DNA of 64,000 bases from an uncultured Draconibacterium sp. (GCF_913063105.1 NZ_CAJXYQ010000001.1:310001-374000); one strand, 5' to 3'; positions 25,044 to 35,705 are shown, counted from the first letter of the stretch. Notes: a model not told the origin generated them from the sequence alone. Translations and numbers: made by a program.

Positions 25044-25862
25044 TTATAAAATGCCTTTCAATTTCATCCATTCAATACAGCGACTCGACCAATCCTTGAC
25101 CGTACTTGTTGTAGCCTCTCCTTTATCTGTTTCCAGAGCAAAACCATGACCTCCATGTTCGTAAATATGCATCTCTACCGGAACCATATTTTTATTCAGG
25201 TTTTTAAATAGTTCAACACATCCCTCCACCGGAGCTTTTGGATCATTTATCGCATGAACCAAAAATGTTGGAGGGAAATTCTCGTGAGCCTTAATTCCCT
25301 GATAGCTACTATATATTCCTATCATAAAATCGGGTCTTGATGATTCATTATCGATCGAATCGTAATTATCTTTATGAAGGTAATTACTTGATAAATTACC
25401 TGCCAGGTGGGCACCTGATGAAAAACCGATAACACCAATTTTATTTTTATCGATGTTATATTTTGCCGCATCTGAACGAATCAGACTCATCGCTCTTTGA
25501 GCATCTCTTAGAGCTGTTTCACGATTTAATCGATATTTCAAGACAAAAGCAGTAATGCCATTCTCATTAAACCATTTTGCAATTTTATAGCCCTCCTTTG
25601 CCATTACTACCTGATTATAACCTCCACCAGGACAGATTATTATTGCGGGTGTGAGTTCAGATTGATGTTTAGTTACAAAAACAGTTAGATCGGGTTGATA
25701 AACATTTGTCACTGATTTGTTCGATTTCAATTGTTCTTTGTTCTCAATATTCTCAGAGCCCGGTGCCAGTTTTGGCCAAATTTTTATCACTTCATGTTGT
25801 GCCTGTACTCCAAATGATAAAGTAGAGAATAAAAAAGCAAAAATTAGTTGTTTATTTCTCAT
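25044..25862 (-). CDS. Secreted alpha/beta hydrolase (acetylxylan-esterase/BD-FAE-like)
   Basis: A 272-residue esterase with a signal peptide (1-21, ending VQA). The catalytic triad can be read: Ser148 in GFSSGAH, Asp207 in HAINDPKAP, His239 in HGGHGFAL; the oxyanion-hole motif is CPGGGY (77-82). It belongs to the alpha/beta hydrolase group that includes bacterial acetylxylan and feruloyl esterases and lipase-like enzymes, so it probably removes acyl groups from a carbohydrate or small ester in the periplasm. It lies within the permease array in the same orientation, 46 nt after permease 5. Whether it works with the transporters or is a passenger is open. Confidence 0.85.
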   Translation of the reverse strand: MRNKQLIFAFLFSTLSFGVQAQHEVIKIWPKLAPGSENIENKEQLKSNKSVTNVYQPDLTVFVTKHQSELTPAIIICPGGGYNQVVMAKEGYKIAKWFNENGITAFVLKYRLNRETALRDAQRAMSLIRSDAAKYNIDKNKIGVIGFSSGAHLAGNLSSNYLHKDNYDSIDNESSRPDFMIGIYSSYQGIKAHENFPPTFLVHAINDPKAPVEGCVELFKNLNKNMVPVEMHIYEHGGHGFALETDKGEATTSTVKDWSSRCIEWMKLKGIL

Positions 25863-25908
25863 CGTTATATGTATTGTAAAATGTTTGTTCTTTTATTGTC
25901 GTTTAGCT

Positions 25909-28284
25909 CTATTCATACCTTAAGGCCTCAACCGGATTACGAGTAGCCGCCTTCCAACTTTGCCAACTAACCGTTAACAAAGCAATTCCCAATGCCAACA
26001 CCCCGGCCAGCGCAAATATCCACCAACTTAGTTCGGTTTTGTAGGCAAAGTTTTCCAGCCATTTATTCATGGCATACCAGGCAATTGGGCAGGCTATTAC
26101 AAAGGCTATGGCAACCCACAGTAAAACTTCTGCGTTAAGTTTGGTTAGGATTTCATATATGTTTGCTCCATTAATTTTCCGAATCCCAATCTCTTTTCTG
26201 CGTTGTACAGCCGAAAATGAAATTAACCCGAACAAGCCTAAACTGGCAATAAAAACTGCCAAAGCCGTAAATAATTTTATTATGCTGCTAAATTCAGTTT
26301 CGGTTTTGTACAGTTTTTCAAAATCATCATCTAAAAAATGATACTCGAATGGAACACCGGGTATAAGTTCATTCCATGTTTTTTCTACAATAGCAATGCT
26401 GTTTTCAATATCGTGCCCCGAAATCTTTATGTTCACGCAAGAATTCCAAGGATAGTAACACAACATACAAGCATCAATCGTAGTACGTAAAGAATAGATA
26501 TGAAAATCTTTTACTACTCCTATAATGGTAACATCGTTGTTTAGGGAAGAAACGACCGAACCTATTGGTGATTCCAATTCCATTTTTTTTACAAACTGTT
26601 CGTTTACCAAAGCGGTGTTGTACAAATCGTTTTCGCCTTTTCTGAAATTTCTACCTTCTATAATTTCCAAGCCAAAAGTTTCTACAAAGTCGGGATCGAT
26701 GGTTGTGCCCCTGAATGTTTTATATTCGCCATTAACTTTGTGTTTCAAACCAAGATTCAGACCAGCAACAAATCTGCCATTCGACCTTGCCACATTTTGA
26801 ATTTCCGGATTTTGAAGTAATGTTTCGCGGAAGGTATCGTAAGACTTATCGATATTAGAACTACCCGAAAGATAGATGATATGGTCTTTATCGAAACCAA
26901 GCTCTTTGTTTCTAATAAAATTTACCTGTTTGCTTATTGAAATTACAACTACCAATAAAATTATTGAAACTACAAATTGCGATAGAAGCAGCACTTGTTT
27001 AATTTTGTTTCCCTTTTTACCACGATTAATTTCGTTTTTAAGGCTACGAATTGGAGCAATTTTGGTGAGAAACCACGCCGGATATAATCCGGATAAAAGC
27101 CCGATTACCATAACTCCGGCAATAAAAAACAGTAGCGTTTGTATGAAATGTCCGGGCGCAATAATGGTATCAAAACCTGTAAAGTCTTTTAAATAGGGAT
27201 GTAACAAAAGTATAAGAACACCTGCCAAAACTGCCGCAATAAAAGTTATCATTATCGACTCTTTTATAAACTGTACAAATAGCGCATTTTTAGCCGAGCC
27301 GATTACTTTTCGTATTCCTATTTCTTTAATACGAGTGGTAGAAATTGCCAACGACAAGTTGATATAATTAAATATGGCAATTAACAAGATTACCAAGCCT
27401 ATAAAGAAAATGAGATATACAGAAGAGCGTTTCTGTCCACTTGCAAAATGAACCTCTTTTAACGGAACCATATTTAATTTATAACGTTCAGCGCGAGGAC
27501 TGTTTTTATCTGCCTGCCATCTTTCGGAAACAAAATTGTCCCAGAATTCGGGTGTTGAGCTATTAATTTGTTCGGCAACTTTGGGAGATGCAATTTTTAC
27601 ATACGTGGCAAATCCCCAATTTCCCCAATCTTCGTTAATATTTCCATTGCGTATTTTGTGGTACTGAATAGTTGACATTGAAATAAGACCGTTGTATTGA
27701 ATAGACGAATTGGTTGGCGCATTGGCTATAACACCCGCTACCGTAAAATTGTAGGTAGCGCTGGGGAAGTCGCTGAGATACTCAATTTGTTTACCGGTTG
27801 GATTTTCGTTGCCAAAAATCGTTGTTGCCAAACTTTCAGAAAGAATAATGGAATTTGGAGAACTTAGCGCACTTTCAGCATCTCCATATAACAACTCAAA
27901 ATCAAAAAAATCGAAAAAGCTATCGTCAACAAATAATAAATCGGATGTTCTAAAAGTTTCGTTATTACTTTTCAAGTAGCCCAAGCTTCCTCCTGCGTAC
28001 CATTCGTCTATACGCACAAAATTTTCAATTGCCGAAATATTATCGCATACAAACGGAGCTATTGCAGGAGGTAGTGATTTGCTGTCGCCCAAATGAATTT
28101 TGTAAATACTTTCTTGTTGCTGATGAAAGCGGTCGTAACTAAACTGATGATTAACGTACCTCACAATCATCATAAAAACAGCTATACCTACAGCAAACCC
28201 CATAATATTAATGCTCGAATGCAGCTTATTTCGCAATAAGTTTCTAAAAATTATTTTTTGATTTATACTATTTAGCATACTCAT
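25909..28284 (-). CDS. FtsX/MacB-type ABC permease, array member 5
   Basis: A 791-residue two-lobed permease. TM1 at about 28-48 (FAVGIAVFMMIVRYV), then FSYDRFHQQQESIYKIHLG; first FtsX domain with RIKEIGIRKVIGSAKNALF, second with RKEIGIRKINGANIYEIL. The C-terminal KWLENFAYKTELSWWIFALA and the SWQSWKAATRNPVEALRYE ending are the common type; a 68-nt stretch of its 3' end (25943-26010) is identical at nucleotide level to permease 8. Gene spacing to permease 6 upstream is 55 nt, consistent with one transcript. Confidence 0.9.
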   Translation of the reverse strand: MSMLNSINQKIIFRNLLRNKLHSSINIMGFAVGIAVFMMIVRYVNHQFSYDRFHQQQESIYKIHLGDSKSLPPAIAPFVCDNISAIENFVRIDEWYAGGSLGYLKSNNETFRTSDLLFVDDSFFDFFDFELLYGDAESALSSPNSIILSESLATTIFGNENPTGKQIEYLSDFPSATYNFTVAGVIANAPTNSSIQYNGLISMSTIQYHKIRNGNINEDWGNWGFATYVKIASPKVAEQINSSTPEFWDNFVSERWQADKNSPRAERYKLNMVPLKEVHFASGQKRSSVYLIFFIGLVILLIAIFNYINLSLAISTTRIKEIGIRKVIGSAKNALFVQFIKESIMITFIAAVLAGVLILLLHPYLKDFTGFDTIIAPGHFIQTLLFFIAGVMVIGLLSGLYPAWFLTKIAPIRSLKNEINRGKKGNKIKQVLLLSQFVVSIILLVVVISISKQVNFIRNKELGFDKDHIIYLSGSSNIDKSYDTFRETLLQNPEIQNVARSNGRFVAGLNLGLKHKVNGEYKTFRGTTIDPDFVETFGLEIIEGRNFRKGENDLYNTALVNEQFVKKMELESPIGSVVSSLNNDVTIIGVVKDFHIYSLRTTIDACMLCYYPWNSCVNIKISGHDIENSIAIVEKTWNELIPGVPFEYHFLDDDFEKLYKTETEFSSIIKLFTALAVFIASLGLFGLISFSAVQRRKEIGIRKINGANIYEILTKLNAEVLLWVAIAFVIACPIAWYAMNKWLENFAYKTELSWWIFALAGVLALGIALLTVSWQSWKAATRNPVEALRYE
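25943..26010 (-). repeat. 68-nt block identical to the permease 8 3' end
   Basis: The coding 3' end of permease 5 is identical over 68 consecutive nucleotides, silent positions included, to 33421-33488 in permease 8, while the ectodomains of the two proteins are strongly different. This points to gene conversion or a recent exchange of 3' ends. Confidence 0.8.
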
Positions 28285-28339
28285 TTTAGATTGTTTTTTG
28301 AATTTTATTTAGCTCCATCAAAATGTTTAGACTGAAATT

Positions 28340-30736
28340 TTATTCATATCGCAAAGCTTCAACAGGATTTCGGGTGGCTGCTCTTATTACATGAATAGAA
28401 ATGGCCAACAGTGATACCAAAATCAAGATTCCCAGTGAAGCCATAAAAATCCAGCCATTCATACTGGTTTGGTAAGCAAAATTCTCCAACCATTTTTGCG
28501 ATAAATAAATACTCAAAGGCAGCACCAAAACAAAAGATAAGACCACAAGTGCGAGAAAACGTTTTGACATTTTATTGGCAATGGACAATACGGTTGCTCC
28601 ATTTATTTTTCGAATAGCTACTTCTTTTGTTTTTTGTTGAATGGTATAGTTGCTAATGGCATATAATCCGGTACAGGCTATAATAATGGAAATGATAGAA
28701 AGAAAGGTCATCATTTTTCTGGCTTGACGATCCTTTTCATATTGCGCTACCAAAACCTGGTTGTGAAAGGTGTAATAAAAGTTTCGGCTAATATTAAACT
28801 CGCTCCATTTTGCTTTTAAAAGATCAACTGCATAACTGGCTTTGTCCTGATTGATTTTTATAAAAATATTCCCCATATAATCTCTACGACGAATTACCAA
28901 AGGAGCCAATTTATGATGCAAGGAGCGAAAATTAAAATCTTTAATGACTCCAATCACTTCGTAGGGATCACCGCCACCATAAACTATGGTTTTTCCCAGA
29001 ATCGATTTGTCTTTTCCATATTCGGCTGCAACCGTTTCATTAACCACTATTTTATCCAGTTCATTGGATAGGTCATTGGAGAAAAACCGCCCTTCCACCA
29101 TTTCCACGTCAAATGTTTTCATAAAATCAGGATCAGTAATCATGTGACTGGTGTGGAAATAGTTTTCCTCTTCTACGACATCAAAAAAACAGGAATTCAT
29201 GGAAGGATCTTCACCAAAATAAAGATCGGATGTGGTTACTGCTTTTATATTCGGATCATTTCTTAATTCCTCTACCAACGATTCGCGTTTACTTCTTTCC
29301 AAATCCCAAAGGGTAATCATCATTACATTCTCCGGATCATATCCTCTATCCTTGTTCACCATAAAATCAATCTGCCGGTTCACCAATATGGCACTAATGA
29401 TAATAAGTGCGGAAATAGCAAACTGAACTATCACAAACACATTGCTAAAAACCAGTTTTTTTCGTCTTACCTGCTCTGAGCCTAATAAGGTGGCAGCCCC
29501 CGTTCGCGAAGCGGAAAGAACCGGCCAAATATTAATCAACAAATTAAAAACCAACAAGCCGGAAATGATGACTCCAACAATACGAATAGCTTCCCAACCT
29601 TCTATCTCCAAACGAAGCCCGAGATAAGAAAGCAAATATTGCGAACATAGAAAATACAGGATCAAAGCGATAAGCAAGCTTACAAACCAATACAAAAGCG
29701 CTTCGGTTATAAACTGCTTGATTAACTGGTTTTGAAAGGCTCCATTTGTTTTTCGAACCGCAATTTCTTTGTGGCGTGTTACAATATTGGCAATACTTAA
29801 ATTGATGTAATTCACCGATGAGATAACCAATACCAGTAAAGCCAGTACAATGGCACCGTACACATATATTTTGTTCGATGTTTTTGCATTGTCGAAGCGG
29901 TGTTGTCCAAAATGAATTTTCTTTAATGGTTCAGGGCGATAAAACAAATAGGTTTCGTCACCGTATTTCAAATCATCCAATGTAGTTGCTTCATCCGGAT
30001 CGAAGGTTGCTTGTCGGTGGTGGTAAACCATTTGTGTGGTTTTAAACGTAAAATCATCCAGGTTGGCAATTGGTTGGTACGTTTTAAAATAAGTATACAA
30101 ATTCTCCGAGCCCCAGTCGTCTTCGGGATGATTGGCTACATTTATGCTTCTTATAACCTCACCCTGCAAATGACTGTTCGGAGGGAAGTCCTCAAAAACA
30201 CCGGTAATTATACAGTCGTTCCCGTTGAATTTAATGGGTTTCTCCAGGGCTTGTTCTACCGAATTAAAATGTCGTTCGGCAAGGCTTCGGGCAATGGTTA
30301 CATTCTCACGTGCTCCTAAGGCATTTGTGCGGTTAGTAAGGATAGGAACTCCCCAAAAAGCAAAAAAATTGGTGTCGGCTAAAAAATAACCTTCTCCGCG
30401 AAAAGAATGATCGTCTTTAACAAAAATACCGTTGCCCTGCATTCTTATCCGGTTCCTGTCTTCCAACTCAGGAAAAGCATCTACCATTGATTTTCCCATG
30501 GCGGCAGTAGTTACTGCCATGTCGGCTTCTCTACCATCGAGTTTACCGTACATAATTACGCGGTAAATTCGGTCCTTATCGGGATACATGTTATCGAAAC
30601 TGGTTTCGTAATAAGCATAAACTGCCGCAAAAACAATTACAGCAAACGATAATGTAAGACCAAATAGTTTGGCAAAAGTCATTACCGAATGTTTTTTTGC
30701 ATTTCGAAAAGCAATTTTTAAATCCTGAAAATTCAT
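28340..30736 (-). CDS. FtsX/MacB-type ABC permease, array member 6
   Basis: A 798-residue two-lobed permease with TM1 at about 22-44 (FAVIVFAAVYAYYET), motif TSFDNMYPDKDRIYRV, first FtsX domain at RHKEIAVRKTNGAFQNQLI and second at TKEVAIRKINGATVLSIANK. The C-terminal part diverges from the common type (KWLENFAYQTSMNGWIFMAS, then SIHVIRAATRNPVEALRYE): it keeps the anchor words KWLENFAY and ATRNPVEALRYE but has a different last helix. It is 70 nt downstream of permease 7. Function as for the other members; substrate unknown. Confidence 0.9.
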   Translation of the reverse strand: MNFQDLKIAFRNAKKHSVMTFAKLFGLTLSFAVIVFAAVYAYYETSFDNMYPDKDRIYRVIMYGKLDGREADMAVTTAAMGKSMVDAFPELEDRNRIRMQGNGIFVKDDHSFRGEGYFLADTNFFAFWGVPILTNRTNALGARENVTIARSLAERHFNSVEQALEKPIKFNGNDCIITGVFEDFPPNSHLQGEVIRSINVANHPEDDWGSENLYTYFKTYQPIANLDDFTFKTTQMVYHHRQATFDPDEATTLDDLKYGDETYLFYRPEPLKKIHFGQHRFDNAKTSNKIYVYGAIVLALLVLVISSVNYINLSIANIVTRHKEIAVRKTNGAFQNQLIKQFITEALLYWFVSLLIALILYFLCSQYLLSYLGLRLEIEGWEAIRIVGVIISGLLVFNLLINIWPVLSASRTGAATLLGSEQVRRKKLVFSNVFVIVQFAISALIIISAILVNRQIDFMVNKDRGYDPENVMMITLWDLERSKRESLVEELRNDPNIKAVTTSDLYFGEDPSMNSCFFDVVEEENYFHTSHMITDPDFMKTFDVEMVEGRFFSNDLSNELDKIVVNETVAAEYGKDKSILGKTIVYGGGDPYEVIGVIKDFNFRSLHHKLAPLVIRRRDYMGNIFIKINQDKASYAVDLLKAKWSEFNISRNFYYTFHNQVLVAQYEKDRQARKMMTFLSIISIIIACTGLYAISNYTIQQKTKEVAIRKINGATVLSIANKMSKRFLALVVLSFVLVLPLSIYLSQKWLENFAYQTSMNGWIFMASLGILILVSLLAISIHVIRAATRNPVEALRYE

Positions 30737-30806
30737 GGTTTTGTTCTTTAGTTTGATGTCTCTGTTCTATCCTACTTATACTCTTTCAAATGTTTTGCCT
30801 GACCCA

Positions 30807-33158
30807 CTACTCATATCTTAATGCTTCTACCGGGTTTCTGCTTGCAGCTCTCCAGCTCTGCCAACTAACTGTTAACAAAGCAATGCCCAAAGCCAACACA
30901 CCGGCCAGAGCAAAAATCCACCAGCTTAAATTGGTTTTGTAGGCGAAGTTTTCCAACCACTTATCCATGGCATAGTATGCAATTGGGCAGGCTATTACAA
31001 AGGCAATAGCTACCCATTTAATAAAGTCGCGGTTTAGCAGGGTTAGTATTTCTGTTACTTTAGCTCCGTTAACTTTTCGAATGCCAATTTCTTTAATTTT
31101 ATTATTTATCAGGTACAAGCTAATTCCGAATAATCCCAGCCCGGCAACCAATAGCGAAATAACCGACGCAATCATAAATGTTTTAAAAAGCCTTATTTCG
31201 CCTTGATACACATACTGAAGTTGCTGGTCGTAAAAAACATATTCAAACGGATAGCTCGGGCTATGCGCGTTCCAAATAGTTTCCATTTCATTCAGCATAT
31301 TGCTAATATCAGCCGTGTTGGTACAATTAAATTTAACAAGCATTTCCGAGCATTCCTCCTTGGCCTGAAGCAACCCAAAAGGCTGAATAACAGTATGAAA
31401 AGTCTTAAAATTGAAATTTTCGCAAACGCCTCGTAAAACTCCTTCTGTTCTATCGCGGGTTAAAGATGCACTTGCTATATCGGTTATTCCATAATGTTCA
31501 ATAAACTGCTTGTTTACAATCAGGTTATTACGCTTGGTTGGATTTTCTTTAAATCCATTTCCCCGAACCAGAGGAATATCGAAAAGGTCAAGAAAGTTTT
31601 CATCTACAAAAAGGTTAACAAAACTTACATGAAACGACGAATCTTTATGGAACATGGTTCGGCCCCAATCGGAACTTACCTCGGTTAATAAGTTGCTGCT
31701 ATAGGCAATTTTATCGATTTCCGAAAGGCTTTTATATTGATGATTAAGTGCAACTTCATTGTTCCAGGATTCAGGATTCATATGAATAGCCATAATGTTT
31801 TCAGTAGTAAAACCGTAATCGGAATTCAGCATAAAACGGTTCTGCTTATACATGAAAAATGTAGACGTGATTAATATTATCGAAATTAGAAATTGAAAAA
31901 CAAGCAAGCCTTTATTAAAACTCAATTTGCTCTTTTTATTCGAAATATTTTTCGATAGTAATTGAATTGTTTTGAAACGGCTTATGATTAAAGGCGGGAA
32001 AATGCTGAATATGCCAATGCTTCCTAATACAACTCCTAAAAGTAAAATACTGTTGCTGCCCCGGAATAAATCGGAATACTGGAAACTTGAATTGCTTAAT
32101 GAATTGAAATAGGGCAATACCAATTTTAAAAGAAACAGAACAATTGCTATTCCCAAGCAGAATAATAAAGAGGTTTGTATAAAAAATCGCGTGATAACAG
32201 CATGCCTGGAATCGCCCAGTGTTTGGATAATACCTTCGTTTTTAATACTGCCCATTAACTGGGTTGCCGAAAGATTAAAATAATTAATACATGCTATTAT
32301 AAGAATAAGAATACCAATGCTTCCCAATACCAAAATCATTGATTTTTGAACTGGATTTTTATCTAAATACAATCCGTTAAACGGCAATAATTTAACAGGT
32401 GTTGCACTACGTGTCCACTCAGGCCCGTTTTCAATTATTAGCTGGTCAATCCGTTTGCCAACCTCCTTCGGGTTGCAGTTTTCGTTAAGCAAGGCATACG
32501 CCAAATAATTATGTGTTCCCCAATGGTTGGCATTTTCGCGATACCATTTTATTTCCATCCTCGATCCCATTGAAATAACCGATTTAAACTGCATTGACGA
32601 AGTGGGTGGAATATCTTTAATAACAGCAGTAACCGTATACATTTTCTTTTCAAATTCAGAAGAATATACCTCAACCAGTTCTCCAACGGGATTTTGATTT
32701 TCAAAAATCTTTTCAGCTTCTGAACTGGTTAGCACCAAACTGTTGGGTCGAGCGAGACATTGGCTAAGATCTCCAAAGACAGACTCAAAATTGAAGACAT
32801 TAAAAAAGGCAGAGTCTGCACAAATCATATCATTAATCTGGTAACGGTTGTTTTTATAGTTCAAAAAATCAGACTTCGACCAGCTTTGATGAAAGTAAGT
32901 GATATGTTCTACCTCGGGAACATATTTCTTAACGAGGTTAATTTTAGGAACCGACATGTGCTCTCCATCCCTGTTTTCAAACTTGTAAATATGGTCAGCA
33001 TTTTTATGAAAGAGGTCGGTTTCAAATTGGCTCTTCACCAAAAAAAGTAACAATATGCTTACCAATAAACCAAGAACAATGCCCACAAGGTTAATTGTTG
33101 TTGATAGTTTATTGTGAATTAACAACCTGATTATGTATTTGATATAGTGTTTAAACAT
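30807..33158 (-). CDS. FtsX/MacB-type ABC permease, array member 7
   Basis: Start taken at ATG 33158 (MFKHYIKYIIRLLIHNK), 783 residues; an in-frame ATG at 33179 would add MKQKHRT. The protein has TM1 at about 23-45 (LVGIVLGLLVSILLLFLV), motif TDLFHKNADHIYKFENRD, a middle TM block (about 275-440), and the second FtsX domain opening at KEIGIRKVNGAKVTEILTLL. The C-terminus KWLENFAYKTNLSWWIFALA is the common type. Its first FtsX domain lacks the usual KEIGIRK-like motif and reads MGSIKNEGIIQTLGDS instead, so the two lobes have unequal conservation. Confidence 0.9.
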   Translation of the reverse strand: MFKHYIKYIIRLLIHNKLSTTINLVGIVLGLLVSILLLFLVKSQFETDLFHKNADHIYKFENRDGEHMSVPKINLVKKYVPEVEHITYFHQSWSKSDFLNYKNNRYQINDMICADSAFFNVFNFESVFGDLSQCLARPNSLVLTSSEAEKIFENQNPVGELVEVYSSEFEKKMYTVTAVIKDIPPTSSMQFKSVISMGSRMEIKWYRENANHWGTHNYLAYALLNENCNPKEVGKRIDQLIIENGPEWTRSATPVKLLPFNGLYLDKNPVQKSMILVLGSIGILILIIACINYFNLSATQLMGSIKNEGIIQTLGDSRHAVITRFFIQTSLLFCLGIAIVLFLLKLVLPYFNSLSNSSFQYSDLFRGSNSILLLGVVLGSIGIFSIFPPLIISRFKTIQLLSKNISNKKSKLSFNKGLLVFQFLISIILITSTFFMYKQNRFMLNSDYGFTTENIMAIHMNPESWNNEVALNHQYKSLSEIDKIAYSSNLLTEVSSDWGRTMFHKDSSFHVSFVNLFVDENFLDLFDIPLVRGNGFKENPTKRNNLIVNKQFIEHYGITDIASASLTRDRTEGVLRGVCENFNFKTFHTVIQPFGLLQAKEECSEMLVKFNCTNTADISNMLNEMETIWNAHSPSYPFEYVFYDQQLQYVYQGEIRLFKTFMIASVISLLVAGLGLFGISLYLINNKIKEIGIRKVNGAKVTEILTLLNRDFIKWVAIAFVIACPIAYYAMDKWLENFAYKTNLSWWIFALAGVLALGIALLTVSWQSWRAASRNPVEALRYE

Positions 33159-33323
33159 GGTTCTATGTTTTTGTTTCATTTACTCCTATATCCCCTAATG
33201 GGGACTTGTTCTTATCTTCGATTGTCCTATTATTTATCTTGTTTTTATCCTCATTTGCTTCTCTAACCTTACTTCTTGGCTCGTGCCTTAAAACCCCTTT
33301 AGGCGTTTGGGGTGAAATCAATC

Positions 33324-33386
33324 TTATTCGTACCTCAGCGCCTCCATCCCGATACGCTTCGCTATCGAGGATCTTCGCACTTCTCA
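33324..33386 (-). pseudogene. Orphan permease 3' terminus plus 27-bp palindrome
   Basis: On the minus strand 33344-33324 reads GAGGCGCTGAGGTACGAATAA, the codons for EALRYE and a stop, with no gene in front of it. Between it and the true stop of permease 8 (33387) lies a 42-nt insert starting with a palindrome whose arms are CCGATA and TATCG around CGCTTCGC. So an extra dead 3' end follows permease 8. Confidence 0.7.
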
Positions 33387-35681
33387 CTATTCGTATCGAA
33401 GTGCTTCGACAGGATTCCGTGTAGCCGCCTTCCAACTTTGCCAACTAACCGTTAACAAAGCAATTCCCAATGCCAACACCCCGGCCAGGGCAAAAATCCA
33501 CCAACTTAAACTGGTTTTGTAGGCGAAGTTTTCAAGCCATTTATTCATGGCGTACCAGGCAATTGGGCAGGCTATAACAAAGGCTATAGCTACCCATTTT
33601 ATAAAGTCGCGGTTGAGCAGGGTTAGTATTTCTGTTACTTTGGCGCCGTTTACTTTTCTTATGCCAATTTCTTTTATGCGGCGTTTCATTGAATAAATTG
33701 CTAAACCAAGCATACCTAAAGAAGCCAACAACATGGCAAGAATTGAAATTAACTGTATTGCCTTGGCCTGATTTTCTTCTTTTCGATACATGGTATCCAT
33801 CCATTCGTCGTAAAACTGATACTCAAAATTAAATTCACCGGCAATTTTGTTAAACTCTTCTTCTACAAGTTTCATCGTTCCGGCAATATCTCCCGGATGC
33901 ATCCTAACATTTAGGTGCGACAAACCGTCTTCATTCCGTATTAACAAAGCCCCCACCTCGTTGTGTAAATTCTCGAAATGAAAATCGTCAATAACCCCAA
34001 CTACTTCAGTGCCGAATATTTTCTTCCCCTCAAACGATTCCCAACCAGCTTGCTCCAAGCCCTTTTTATTAATCAGTGCAGTTGCGTTTTTTTCGCCATC
34101 GAAAAAGTTACGACCGTCAAGTAATTCAACATTAAAGGTTTTTAGAAATAAATGATTTGAAGCAATTTGGGAAAATCTACCAAACTCGTTGTTTGAAGAA
34201 TTACTGTATATTGCCCATGGAGTTCCGTGTGTTGGGCAAATGTTCTTAACCCCGGCCAAGCCTCCTATTTTTTCAATAAGAACCGGCACACGGTCTTTAA
34301 TTTTATAATGCACATTTATGCGAACCAGTTGCTCCGTATCGAATCCCAGTTCCTTATTTTTTGCAAATTCAATTTGCTCGTGTATAGTTATTAAAGCAAC
34401 AAAGGCTACAATACTTGCTGCAAACTGAATGATATTTAGCGGCATTCGTATATCTCTTTGTTTTTGCAGGTCGGCAATTTTATTTTTTAGCATTAAGCCA
34501 GGCTTTGCTTTCATGGCAACATAAGCCGGGTAGCTACCCGCAAGAACAGCGATAATTACGATGGCCAATCCCATAGAAACCAGGTACGGAATACTACTTA
34601 GTAAGGTGTCGAAAAGAATTTCCTGTCCTAAAATTCCCTCAACTAATGGCTTTAACATCCATGTTAAAAAAATAGAGATTACACCGGATACTACCAATTG
34701 AAAAAAAGCTTCGGAAATTAAGCGCTTAAACAATCCCAATTTAGACGCACCCAAAACCTGATGCATTCCAACATTTTTTAAGTCGGTTGAGATTTTGGCA
34801 ACAGAGAAGTTCACATAATTAATTATGGCAAAGACAAAAATACAGAGGGCCAGCCACGATAATAGCTTAATGAGTTTAACATTAGCGTGTTTTAATCCAT
34901 CGTATTTAACCGCATTGAAATACGCATGTTTATAGGGAGAAAGAACATAGCTGTAATCTTTGTCTGCATATCCATGATACTGGGCGTTGGCAATGGGTTT
35001 AATGCGGTTTTCTACATCTTTTACCGAGGCATTTTTATGGAGTTTAACTAATAGTTTATCAAAATAGGTTTTTTTATTGTTCCATCCCCTGCTTGAATAG
35101 GTAACCTTTAACTTTGTACTGCAAAATACCTGACCATTAAACGACCGTTTTTCGGGAAAATCCTCGATAACAGCGACAACTACAACTTCATTTTTATGCG
35201 AAAGGGTTACAAGTTGTCCAATTGGATTTTCATCCTTAAATATCTTTTTAGCAAATGATTTTGTCAATACAACCTGATTTTCAATTTTATGAAAACTATC
35301 GAGGGTTCCGGCAATTACCTCAGTCTCAAATATTCGAAACAATGCATCATCGGTACAAACCAATTTCGAGGGATAACTTTTATCTCGGTAAGTCACAGGT
35401 TTTCTATTGATATAGTAGTTTGAAGCCTCTTGTACCTCGGGAAACTGTTCCACAAGAGTTTCTGCAACCTCTTCGGGAATATCAGAAATATCGTCATTTG
35501 CCAACACCCTGTAAATGTTTTCAATTTCAGGAATGTCTTTATCGTAAGCTCTTTCGGAAGAAATAAAGGCCACCAGCAAAATTACAATTGCACTTGCCAA
35601 TGCGAATCCCCCAATTGAAATAAATGAGATTATCCGATGTTTTACGATTGAACGAAACTGTTGTTTTAAATAGGTGTACAT
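33387..35681 (-). CDS. FtsX/MacB-type ABC permease, array member 8
   Basis: A 764-residue two-lobed permease, the shortest of the array. TM1 at about 22-44 (ALASAIVILLVAFISSE), motif RAYDKDIPEIENIYRVLAN, first FtsX domain with DLKNVGMHQVLGASKLGLF and second with RIKEIGIRKVNGAKVTEILTLL. The C-terminus KWLENFAYKTSLSWWIFALA and SWQSWKAATRNPVEALRYE are the common type, with 68 nt identical to permease 5. Its stop is followed by an orphan EALRYE end. It is 148 nt downstream of permease 9, a gap filled by two more dead ends. Confidence 0.9.
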   Translation of the reverse strand: MYTYLKQQFRSIVKHRIISFISIGGFALASAIVILLVAFISSERAYDKDIPEIENIYRVLANDDISDIPEEVAETLVEQFPEVQEASNYYINRKPVTYRDKSYPSKLVCTDDALFRIFETEVIAGTLDSFHKIENQVVLTKSFAKKIFKDENPIGQLVTLSHKNEVVVVAVIEDFPEKRSFNGQVFCSTKLKVTYSSRGWNNKKTYFDKLLVKLHKNASVKDVENRIKPIANAQYHGYADKDYSYVLSPYKHAYFNAVKYDGLKHANVKLIKLLSWLALCIFVFAIINYVNFSVAKISTDLKNVGMHQVLGASKLGLFKRLISEAFFQLVVSGVISIFLTWMLKPLVEGILGQEILFDTLLSSIPYLVSMGLAIVIIAVLAGSYPAYVAMKAKPGLMLKNKIADLQKQRDIRMPLNIIQFAASIVAFVALITIHEQIEFAKNKELGFDTEQLVRINVHYKIKDRVPVLIEKIGGLAGVKNICPTHGTPWAIYSNSSNNEFGRFSQIASNHLFLKTFNVELLDGRNFFDGEKNATALINKKGLEQAGWESFEGKKIFGTEVVGVIDDFHFENLHNEVGALLIRNEDGLSHLNVRMHPGDIAGTMKLVEEEFNKIAGEFNFEYQFYDEWMDTMYRKEENQAKAIQLISILAMLLASLGMLGLAIYSMKRRIKEIGIRKVNGAKVTEILTLLNRDFIKWVAIAFVIACPIAWYAMNKWLENFAYKTSLSWWIFALAGVLALGIALLTVSWQSWKAATRNPVEALRYE
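33421..33488 (-). repeat. 68-nt block identical to the permease 5 3' end
   Basis: Partner of 25943-26010, in the same orientation and about 7.5 kb away. Identity includes third codon positions. Confidence 0.8.
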
Positions 35682-35705
35682 GTCTATTATCTTTCTGTTA
35701 CTTGA

